From positions 55,195-119,194 of the forward strand of contig JBAXVX010000007.1 of assembly GCA_037128705.1 (NCBI GenBank): a stretch of DNA of 64,000 nt, in the 5' to 3' direction. Positions 35,997-42,874 of the stretch are shown piece after piece (position 1 is the stretch's first letter; every line of letters starts with the position of its first letter). The notes below the pieces were generated by a model. The model made no database searches and was not told where the DNA came from. It saw nothing but the letters and a program-made list of their open reading frames with translations. Both the position numbers and the translations under genes were made by a program. Source of the DNA: CAIVAT01 sp037128705. GTDB taxonomy: Bacteria; Bacteroidota; Bacteroidia; Bacteroidales; FEN-979.

Positions 35997-36590
35997 TCAA
36001 ATGCTCCCCGCCTTCAGCCTTTCAATCCATTTTTCAGCCGTTACGGGCTGATAGGTTTCCAGTTTATGGAAAAGCCGCTCAAAGTCGTCATCGGTCACAA
36101 GCAGGTTGCGATGTTCGGGGCGCAGAAATTTTTCCTCAACAGCATGATCCAGCATCTGGAGTAAAGGCTCGAAAAACCCGTCAAGGTTCAGCAATCCGAT
36201 GGGTTTGTTGATGATGCCCAGCTGATTCCAGGTGAGTACTTCAAACAGTTCATCCAGTGTTCCATAGGCGCCGGGAAGGGCGACAAATGCATCAGAAAGA
36301 TCGGCCATCAGGGCCTTCCGCTCCTGCATCCCTTCAACAATGTGCATCTCCGTGAGAGAAGTGTGCGCAACTTCACGCTGCACAAGCGATTTGGGCATGA
36401 CCCCAATTACTTTCCCTCCGGCTGCCAGCATGGTGTCGGCCAGGACCATCATCAATCCGACATTGGCGCCACCGTATACGAGGCTGATTTTATGCTGAAC
36501 AAGAAACTCTGCCAGTTTTATTGCACCATCGGCATAAGCCATCTTTTTTCCCATGCTGGAACCACAGAAAACACATAGGGTTCTAATCAT
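35997..36590 (-). CDS. LOG-family protein (TIGR00730 Rossmann fold)
   Basis: 197 residues from ATG 36590 (M-I-R-T-L-C-V-F-C-G-S-S); the frame extends upstream into a heptamer array and is not thought to be translated there. LOG proteins release ribose 5-phosphate from nucleoside monophosphates (cytokinin-activating phosphoribohydrolase in plants and actinobacteria; physiological role in Bacteroidota unclear). The family motif PGGxGTxxE is P106-G-A-Y-G-T-L-D-E114, so the second glycine is alanine. G-G-A-N-V-G-L-M near 40-47 is canonical. Divergent from manA with overlapping promoter regions; its stop is 2 bp from a heptamer array. Confidence 0.88.
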   Translation of the reverse strand: MIRTLCVFCGSSMGKKMAYADGAIKLAEFLVQHKISLVYGGANVGLMMVLADTMLAAGGKVIGVMPKSLVQREVAHTSLTEMHIVEGMQERKALMADLSDAFVALPGAYGTLDELFEVLTWNQLGIINKPIGLLNLDGFFEPLLQMLDHAVEEKFLRPEHRNLLVTDDDFERLFHKLETYQPVTAEKWIERLKAGSI

Positions 36591-36598
36591 TAATTCCT

Positions 36599-36606
36599 TA
36601 TTTTTG
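36599..36606 (+). promoter_or_regulatory. -7 box (TATTTTTG), probably of manA
   Basis: TAnnTTTG match 98 nt upstream of the manA ATG, lying only 16 bp from the opposing LOG promoter box; a heptamer array would be in the 5' leader of the resulting mRNA. Confidence 0.45.
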
Positions 36607-36622
36607 TATCTGAATCGGGATT

Positions 36623-36630
36623 CAAAGTTA
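36623..36630 (-). promoter_or_regulatory. -7 box (TAACTTTG) of the LOG gene
   Basis: Minus-strand TAnnTTTG match 32 nt upstream of ATG 36590, supporting that start over the longer frame. Confidence 0.55.
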
Positions 36631-36662
36631 ATCAGAATCCTTCGAACTATGGGAACAAATTC

Positions 36663-36697
36663 GTCATTCATCATTCGTCATTCGTCATTCGTAAATC
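36663..36697 (+). repeat. Heptamer array E, GTCATTC fused to GTAAATC
   Basis: GTCATTC, ATCATTC, two GTCATTC and then GTAAATC, all in phase, in the divergent LOG/manA region, ending 7 nt before the manA ATG. Confidence 0.85.
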
Positions 36698-36704
36698 CTC
36701 TCCC

Positions 36705-37679
36705 ATGTTGTATCCCTTAAAATTCAAACCGGTATTCAAAGACAAGATCTGGGGCGGCCGGAAAATTAAAACCAAACTGGGTCTTGATTTCGCACCGCTT
36801 CCCAATTGCGGGGAGGCCTGGGCTTTATCGGGGGTTGATGGTTGCCAGAGCATGGTTTCGAATGGATTTCTTGAAGGAAATGAACTCAATGAGATTTTGG
36901 AAATCTACATGGATGAACTGGTTGGAGAGAAGGTTTATTTAACCTATGGAAATGAATTCCCCATCCTGGTCAAATTCATCGATGCCAACGATTACCTATC
37001 CATTCAGGTACATCCCGACGATGCCCTGGCTGCCCGCAGGAATATCGGGAAAGGCAAAACCGAGATGTGGTATATCCTCGATGCAGAGCCCGAAGCCGAA
37101 CTGATCACCGGGTTTAACCGTAAAATGGATGCAGCTGTCTACCTGGAATTCCTGAAGCAAAAAAGGCTGAAGGAGGTGCTCAACATTGAAAAGGTGCACA
37201 AGGGAGATGCATTTTTTATCCCTTCGGGAAGGATCCATGCCCTGGGACCCGGAATCCTTCTGGCCGAAATTCAGCAAACCTCCGATACCACCTACCGCAT
37301 CTATGACTGGGACCGGGTCGACGATAAAGGGAAATCGCGGGATCTTCATACTGACCTCGCCCTGGAAGCCATCGATTTCAGCCCGGTCGATTCTTTCAGG
37401 ACAAATTACAGCAGCATGACAAACAAACCGGTCACCCTGGTCGACTGTCCCTACTTTACAACCAACCTGCTGGGGCTCGACCGGAAAACGGACAAGGATT
37501 ACACCTCCCTCGACTCATTTGTTATCTATTTATGTGTGGAGGGCCGGGCTGAAATCACGGCGGACAATGAATCCATTAACCTAACAACCGGGGAACTGGT
37601 TCTATTCCCGGCTACGACTGAAGAGGTTTCCATAAAGCCCGAACCAAACATCAAAGTTTTGGAAATTTATATCCCATAA
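36705..37679 (+). CDS. manA: Mannose-6-phosphate isomerase, class I short form
   Basis: 324 residues, cupin-type zinc enzyme interconverting mannose 6-phosphate and fructose 6-phosphate. Motifs: I-W-G-G-R near 15-19, the zinc-binding Q-V-H-P-D-D near 102-107 with E-M-W-Y, and the active-site G-R-I-H-A-L-G-P-G near 175-183. The length and the M-L-Y-P-L-K-F start match the Bacillus ManA-like group. A TATTTTTG box is ~98 nt upstream, and a heptamer array fills the leader up to 7 nt before the ATG. Confidence 0.94.
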   Translation: MLYPLKFKPVFKDKIWGGRKIKTKLGLDFAPLPNCGEAWALSGVDGCQSMVSNGFLEGNELNEILEIYMDELVGEKVYLTYGNEFPILVKFIDANDYLSIQVHPDDALAARRNIGKGKTEMWYILDAEPEAELITGFNRKMDAAVYLEFLKQKRLKEVLNIEKVHKGDAFFIPSGRIHALGPGILLAEIQQTSDTTYRIYDWDRVDDKGKSRDLHTDLALEAIDFSPVDSFRTNYSSMTNKPVTLVDCPYFTTNLLGLDRKTDKDYTSLDSFVIYLCVEGRAEITADNESINLTTGELVLFPATTEEVSIKPEPNIKVLEIYIP

Positions 37680-37685
37680 TTTTTC

Positions 37686-37693
37686 TACTTTTG
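37686..37693 (+). promoter_or_regulatory. -7 box (TACTTTTG) of the TlpA-like gene
   Basis: TAnnTTTG match 22 nt upstream of ATG 37716. Confidence 0.6.
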
Positions 37694-37715
37694 TGAAATC
37701 TAAAACAGTCGAATA

Positions 37716-38237
37716 ATGAAAACCCTGCGAATTTTTCTTTTTCTCGCCTTAATCTCTTCCTCTGCCCTGGCCCAGGAAAGTGTGTTCACCTATAAAAAAC
37801 TCCCCACTGTTTCGCTGAAAACGGTGAAGGGCCTGCCCTATTCCTCCGACAGCATTACCAACAACGGCAAACCCATCATCCTCAGTTTCTGGGCTACATG
37901 GTGCAAGCCCTGTGTACGTGAACTGACCACGATTTCAGATGCTTACGATGACTGGGTAACTGAAACAGGGGTGAAACTGTATGCCATTTCGGTCGATGAT
38001 TCACGTTCGATGACCCTGGTCGGACCCATGGTCAATGGAAAAGGATGGGATTTTACGGTCCTGCTTGATCCCAACAGTGATTTCAAACGTGCCATGAATG
38101 TCGGCCCCATTCCGCATACTTTTCTTTTGAACGGGAAAGGGGAGGTCGTTTTCCAGCATACCTCCTTCGCCGAAGGCGATGAACTTAACCTGATTGAGAT
38201 GGTTCGCAAACTTAACAGGGGCGAAGAGGTTAAATAG
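37716..38237 (+). CDS. TlpA/ResA-like thiol-disulfide oxidoreductase
   Basis: 173 residues with a signal peptide (1-20, ending A-L-A-Q), so extracytoplasmic. Thioredoxin fold of the AhpC-TSA/TlpA type with active site W-C63-K-P-C66. P-H-T-F-L near 126-130 carries the cis-proline. It should reduce or oxidise disulfides of exported proteins. Directly upstream of the DUF6029 gene and two Omp28 genes whose products have paired cysteines, so it may serve those proteins (inference). Confidence 0.92.
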   Translation: MKTLRIFLFLALISSSALAQESVFTYKKLPTVSLKTVKGLPYSSDSITNNGKPIILSFWATWCKPCVRELTTISDAYDDWVTETGVKLYAISVDDSRSMTLVGPMVNGKGWDFTVLLDPNSDFKRAMNVGPIPHTFLLNGKGEVVFQHTSFAEGDELNLIEMVRKLNRGEEVK

Positions 38238-38278
38238 TAAAATATTTGTGAGTTTTATCACTAAAAACAAAATATACC

Positions 38279-39994
38279 TTGAATAGACGTATCTACTGTT
38301 TCCTGGGAGCAATCAGTTTGTTGTTCCTTGTTCCCGTGGTTGTCAGATCTCAGGATCTGCTGAAAGGAAGTGAAGTTCACGGCAGCATGCAGGCCGATGC
38401 TACCTATTACCTGACCGATCCCAAAACGGGCATCACCGATACAACCCTGGCCGGAAAACTGATCCGTATGAATGCATTCACCGAGGTGAATTATTCATTG
38501 GGCAATTTCACAGCCGGAATGCGGTTTGAGGCCTACCTGCCTCCCCTTACCGGCTACGATGCACAGTACAACGGGGTTGGGGTTCCTTACTGGTATGTGA
38601 ATTACAAGAACGATTTTATCGATGTGACCGCCGGGAATTTTTATGAACAATTCGGCTATGGTATGATGTTGCGGACATACCAGGAATGGACCCTTGGATT
38701 TGACAATTCCCTGCGCGGGTTGCGTGTAAAGGTTATGCCAACCAAAGGGATCACTTTCAAAGGGGTATACGGTGTACAGCGGTACTATTGGGATGCCTAT
38801 AAGGATTACAACAGGGGTATTGTAAAGGGTTTCGATGCCGATTTCTACCTGAACGACATTTTCACCAGCCTGAATGATGCCAAGGTTAAGCTCACGCTCG
38901 GAGGGTCGTTCGTTAGCGATTATCAGCAGGGAGCTACCAAAGACATCCCATACAACGGTCAGCTCCTTGCACTGAAAATGCCGGAAAACGTTGCCAACTA
39001 CGGCGGCCGGTTCAACCTGAACATAGGTGATTTCAACTGGTTTACGGAATATGCCCATAAAATCAATGATCCTTCGGCGCTGAATAATTACATCTATAAA
39101 ACCGGAGACGGATTATTCACCAATTTATCATTTTCCAAACCGGGACTGGGCATCTCGCTGATGTCAAAATGGATTGACAACATGAGTTACAAATCTGACC
39201 GTTCGGTTACCAACAACATGGTCAGCATCAACTACCTGCCCTCCATCACCAAGGAACATTCCTATGCCTTGTCAAGCATGTACCCTTACAGTACCCAGCC
39301 AAACGGTGAAGTAGGTATTTCGGGGACCGTCACAATTCATCTGCCGAAGAATTCAGCCCTGGGTGGTAAAACAGGGATGTCGATCGCTGCCAACTTTTCA
39401 CAGGTCAATGGCATTAAAAGAACTGCGCTGAACGACACCACCCTGGTGGGACAGATCGGAACGCCTGGATATACATCCGGTTTTTATGCAGTTGGCAGTG
39501 ATGTTTATTACCAGGATGCCAACATTGAGGTGACGAAAAAATTCGGGAAAAAGTGGAAGGGAATCTTCTCCTACCTTTATCAGACCTATAATAAGGACGT
39601 AGTTGAATCGCATGCCCCGGGAGATTATGGAACAATTTATTCGCAAATCGGGATCGCCGATATAGCCTGGAACATCACAAAGAAACATACGCTGCGCTGG
39701 GAGGTCCAGGGATTATGGACAAAACAGGATAAAGGGAGCTGGGTTGCAGGATTGATAGAGCTCACCATTTCACCGGCCTGGTTTGTTTCGGTCATGGATC
39801 AGTACAATTACGGAAACAGCGATCCGGAACTCAGACTGAACTACTACACAATCAGCGCAGGTTATACCAATCATTCAACCCGGATTGCCATGTCGTATGG
39901 CAGGCAGCGGGAGGGGATCATTTGTGTGGGTGGTGTTTGCCGGTATGTTCCCGCAACAAATGGCCTTACACTGACCGTGACCAGCAGTTTCTGA
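38279..39994 (+). CDS. DUF6029 outer-membrane beta-barrel protein
   Basis: 571 residues from TTG 38279, the only start that keeps the signal peptide (about 1-25, ending V-V-R-S-Q). The mature region has alternating hydrophobic strands with aromatic girdles (for example Y-W-Y-V-N-Y near 101, S-A-G-Y-T-N-H near 532), a barrel pattern, and it ends in phenylalanine (T-S-S-F). DUF6029 proteins occur in Bacteroidota beside Omp28 and TlpA-like genes, as here. Function is unknown; transport or assembly of the neighbouring surface proteins is possible. Confidence 0.8.
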   Translation: MNRRIYCFLGAISLLFLVPVVVRSQDLLKGSEVHGSMQADATYYLTDPKTGITDTTLAGKLIRMNAFTEVNYSLGNFTAGMRFEAYLPPLTGYDAQYNGVGVPYWYVNYKNDFIDVTAGNFYEQFGYGMMLRTYQEWTLGFDNSLRGLRVKVMPTKGITFKGVYGVQRYYWDAYKDYNRGIVKGFDADFYLNDIFTSLNDAKVKLTLGGSFVSDYQQGATKDIPYNGQLLALKMPENVANYGGRFNLNIGDFNWFTEYAHKINDPSALNNYIYKTGDGLFTNLSFSKPGLGISLMSKWIDNMSYKSDRSVTNNMVSINYLPSITKEHSYALSSMYPYSTQPNGEVGISGTVTIHLPKNSALGGKTGMSIAANFSQVNGIKRTALNDTTLVGQIGTPGYTSGFYAVGSDVYYQDANIEVTKKFGKKWKGIFSYLYQTYNKDVVESHAPGDYGTIYSQIGIADIAWNITKKHTLRWEVQGLWTKQDKGSWVAGLIELTISPAWFVSVMDQYNYGNSDPELRLNYYTISAGYTNHSTRIAMSYGRQREGIICVGGVCRYVPATNGLTLTVTSSF

Positions 39995-40041
39995 CAGACA
40001 AGCGGAAAAATTGACCATCAAACGAAAAATTTGAAAGTGAT

Positions 40042-40896
40042 ATGAAAACGATTTTCAAGATAACCATCCTCCTGCTAGCCGGAGCATTTGTATTCCCATC
40101 CTGTTCAAAGATCGAGGAGCCCTATTATACCGTCAAATCTGTTGTGGTTGACACCACCAAGCGGTCGGTATTATTAGAGGATTATACCGGCCACCTGTGT
40201 GTGAACTGTGCGCCTGCCGCAAAAATTGCAAATACAGTTCAGGACCTCTATGTAGGTCAGGTATTTGTGATCGCAGTTCATGCCGGCTCATTTGCCAAGC
40301 CCGATCCGGTGCATCATTTTCCGTATCTCACAGCTGATTACAGATCTGCTACCGGCGATGAATGGAACGACTACGGCAGTTTTAACATCGACTCTTATCC
40401 GAAAGGAATGGTGAACAGGCGACCTCTAAACGGAAAGCCCTCCTTTGGTATCACCGACTGGAACCAGGCTATCCAGGCTGCAGTAGTATTGCCGAAAATT
40501 GCCATCATGACCGTAAAAAACGACTTTGATTCCGATACCAAACTCCTGAATACCAGCGTAAATGTAAAATTCATCACTGGTTATACCGGGAAGGTGACGT
40601 TGACAGTATGCATCCTCGAAGACAATATTTTCGGGGGGCAACTGAACAATGTCCCGGGAGATACGATCCCGATCATATTAAACTTCAAGTTCATGCATAT
40701 GCTGAGGGGATCTCTGAACGGAAGTTTTGGAGAGGAGATAGTTGTCAACCCGGCCGTCAACACCCTGATTTCAAAATCATATTCCTTTGATTTCACACCT
40801 AAAACCTGGGTCCCGTCGAATTGCAGCATAATTGCTTTCATTTCGGATGCCGACACCAAGGAGGTATTGCATGTGGTTAAATCCACCGAACTGTAG
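40042..40896 (+). CDS. Omp28-family lipoprotein
   Basis: 284 residues. Lipobox F-P-S-C21 after a signal peptide, so lipid-anchored. The Omp28 domain carries E-D-Y-T-G-H-L-C53-V-N-C56 near its N-terminus, a CxxC pair in a thioredoxin-like context (E-x-Y/F-T-G-x-x-C-x-x-C), followed by A-V-H-A-G-S near 80. Omp28 is named from a Porphyromonas gingivalis surface protein with a suspected adhesin role; the paired cysteines raise a redox possibility. It is 47 bp after the DUF6029 gene, same strand. Confidence 0.85.
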   Translation: MKTIFKITILLLAGAFVFPSCSKIEEPYYTVKSVVVDTTKRSVLLEDYTGHLCVNCAPAAKIANTVQDLYVGQVFVIAVHAGSFAKPDPVHHFPYLTADYRSATGDEWNDYGSFNIDSYPKGMVNRRPLNGKPSFGITDWNQAIQAAVVLPKIAIMTVKNDFDSDTKLLNTSVNVKFITGYTGKVTLTVCILEDNIFGGQLNNVPGDTIPIILNFKFMHMLRGSLNGSFGEEIVVNPAVNTLISKSYSFDFTPKTWVPSNCSIIAFISDADTKEVLHVVKSTEL

Positions 40897-41012
40897 GCCT
40901 GCTTTCTTCACATTTACATTCAATTTGAGCAGATAAGTCGCTGCAGATTTCAATATTAAAGAATAGCTGGGCTTTTTCTAGCATGTTACTTGATTATTCA
41001 TGCCTGTTTGAT

Positions 41013-41020
41013 TACATTTG
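41013..41020 (+). promoter_or_regulatory. -7 box (TACATTTG) of the second Omp28 gene
   Basis: TAnnTTTG match 26 nt upstream of ATG 41047; a 14-bp palindrome starts 2 nt after it. Confidence 0.6.
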
Positions 41021-41022
41021 TT

Positions 41023-41036
41023 ATTTACATGTAAAT
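41023..41036. promoter_or_regulatory. 14-bp perfect palindrome, possible operator
   Basis: ATTTACATGTAAAT spans the predicted transcription start between the -7 box (41013-41020) and the Omp28/T9SS gene. A repressor site is conceivable; chance AT-rich symmetry is the alternative. Confidence 0.35.
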
Positions 41037-41046
41037 CGTCCAGGCC

Positions 41047-42105
41047 ATGAAAAATTTTATCTGTTGCATGTCAGCAATGCTGATCCTGACATTCATTGCT
41101 GCGCAAACCGGATATACGCAGAATCCACGGAACATCCTCATTCAGAATCTTACCAGCACCAACTGCGGCCATTGCCCTTGCATGGACACGGTGATGGAAA
41201 AGGTGATATTAAAAAGTCACCCGAACACGCTGATCATCGAAATACACGGGATTATGTCGAAGTACGAGAACAACGATTTTTTCCCGCTGATTGATTCACT
41301 CCATTATGAAACATCCGGGGCTGCACAGGTGAACCAGATGGGGGTGCCTTCAGATATTGACGAAGTGGTTGATACGGTTAATGCCAGGTATGCGCGGATG
41401 CCACAGTCACCGGTAAAACTTGAGATCACTTCCAAGGAATACAATCCTGGCAGCAGGGAAATGACAGTTGTGGTTAAAGCTACGGCCATCAAGCCCGGAA
41501 TGCAGGGACAGTACCGGATCAACGCAGTCCTCATTGAAAGCAACCTGATCGGTCACCAGCAGCATTTCCCGGAATGCCCTGGCGGTGATGACTATAATCA
41601 TAAAAATGTTCTCCGCGCCATGAATTTTATTCCGATGGGAGATATCCTGGTGAATGGCACATGGGAGCAAGATTCGGCAGTGACAAGGACGATTTCAATG
41701 AATGTGGATGAAGAATGGGTTGACGCAAATTGCGACATGATCATTTTTATTGACAAGTACCAGGGAGCCCTGAATGTGTCAGAGATCCAGCAGGCGGTGA
41801 AACAGGGTGTCGCACGGCCTCTTGGGCTTGAACCCGTCACAGCTTCGCCGACGGCCATCCTGAGTGTTTTTCCGAACCCGGTACATGGACCAGTCCATGT
41901 TCACATCCGCATGGCCGAATCAGGACAGGTTAGCGCCGCACTCTTCGATTTCAGTGGTAAAATGGTTAAAACCCTCACTGATCAGAAACTTCCCGCCGGT
42001 TTTTATAATCTGGAATTTGATGCCTCTGATATTCCGGATGGCAACTATATTCTCAGAATGGAATCAAACAATCAGGTTTACACTACGAAAATCAAAATTC
42101 AATAA
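41047..42105 (+). CDS. Omp28-related T9SS cargo protein with CGHC motif
   Basis: 352 residues, signal peptide 1-24. The N-terminal domain has L-T-S-T-N-C40-G-H-C43-P-C45, an in-line match to the CGHC active site of protein disulfide isomerases, in the place where the preceding Omp28 lipoprotein has CVNC. The C-terminal ~80 residues (from F-P-N-P-V near 275) are a type A T9SS sorting domain ending K-I-K-I-Q, so the protein is sent across the outer membrane and attached to or released from the surface. Followed by another T9SS cargo gene 3 bp later. Confidence 0.85.
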   Translation: MKNFICCMSAMLILTFIAAQTGYTQNPRNILIQNLTSTNCGHCPCMDTVMEKVILKSHPNTLIIEIHGIMSKYENNDFFPLIDSLHYETSGAAQVNQMGVPSDIDEVVDTVNARYARMPQSPVKLEITSKEYNPGSREMTVVVKATAIKPGMQGQYRINAVLIESNLIGHQQHFPECPGGDDYNHKNVLRAMNFIPMGDILVNGTWEQDSAVTRTISMNVDEEWVDANCDMIIFIDKYQGALNVSEIQQAVKQGVARPLGLEPVTASPTAILSVFPNPVHGPVHVHIRMAESGQVSAALFDFSGKMVKTLTDQKLPAGFYNLEFDASDIPDGNYILRMESNNQVYTTKIKIQ

Positions 42106-42108
42106 CCG

Positions 42109-42840
42109 ATGAAAAAGATAGCATGGATAACCACCCTGCTCGTGATTACAGGTGGGATGGGTTTTGCACAGAGTCTGGAACTTTATGAAACCGTCGGAGG
42201 ACAGGATGTCAGGCGTCAGAATGGGGAATTGCTGACCAAGAATGTGGATACAAAGGAAGCCTTTACGTTTGGGATGAAGGTGAAGAATGTGAATGCAGGC
42301 AGCCTGAATATCTATTGCAAAAAAGTATACCTGCTGATACTGCAGGGCTCAAAAAACAGCTTCTGCTGGGACGTTTGCTATGTACCGAAGGTGATGGTTT
42401 CCACAAATCCCATCGTGATGAAGTCGCAGGAGGTGGTTGCCCGGTTCGACGGCACGTATGATTCATACGGGTATTCGGGGGAGTCGAGGATCAGGTATGT
42501 ATGGTTTGACGGTGCCAACCCGAACGACTCCGTATGTGTGGAGACCAAATATGTATCAAGGCCGACGGGAGTGGATGAACCTGCCCTTACTTCAGGTGAA
42601 ATGGTTGCAAGCCCGAATCCTGCCGCGAACTATGTTAAATTAAGCTGGAAACCCGGTTCATGGCCTGGTAGGCTCATGCTGCATGATCTGCTGGGAAATA
42701 AAATTCTTGAAATAGCCTTGGAGGGCTCGGCAAAGGAAATTACGCTGAATACTACGGATTATCCTGACGGACTTTACTTCTGCCTATTTGAGTCAGAAGG
42801 ACAGGCAAGGGTGGCGAAAAAGCTGATCATTCGCCATTAA
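42109..42840 (+). CDS. Small T9SS cargo protein of unknown function
   Basis: 243 residues, signal peptide 1-20. The middle region (about 40-150) has no recognised domain but contains three closely placed cysteines (C67, C84 and C88 approximately, in I-Y-C-K-K-V and F-C-W-D-V-C-Y). The C-terminus from about 160 (A-S-P-N-P-A-A-N-Y) is a type A T9SS sorting domain ending K-L-I-I-R-H. It starts 3 bp after the CGHC-containing Omp28 protein gene, so the two are co-translated; a substrate-enzyme or complex relation is possible. Confidence 0.78.
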   Translation: MKKIAWITTLLVITGGMGFAQSLELYETVGGQDVRRQNGELLTKNVDTKEAFTFGMKVKNVNAGSLNIYCKKVYLLILQGSKNSFCWDVCYVPKVMVSTNPIVMKSQEVVARFDGTYDSYGYSGESRIRYVWFDGANPNDSVCVETKYVSRPTGVDEPALTSGEMVASPNPAANYVKLSWKPGSWPGRLMLHDLLGNKILEIALEGSAKEITLNTTDYPDGLYFCLFESEGQARVAKKLIIRH

Positions 42841-42874
42841 TTACAGGAATTGTTTCAGAGGGCGTTTTTAACCC

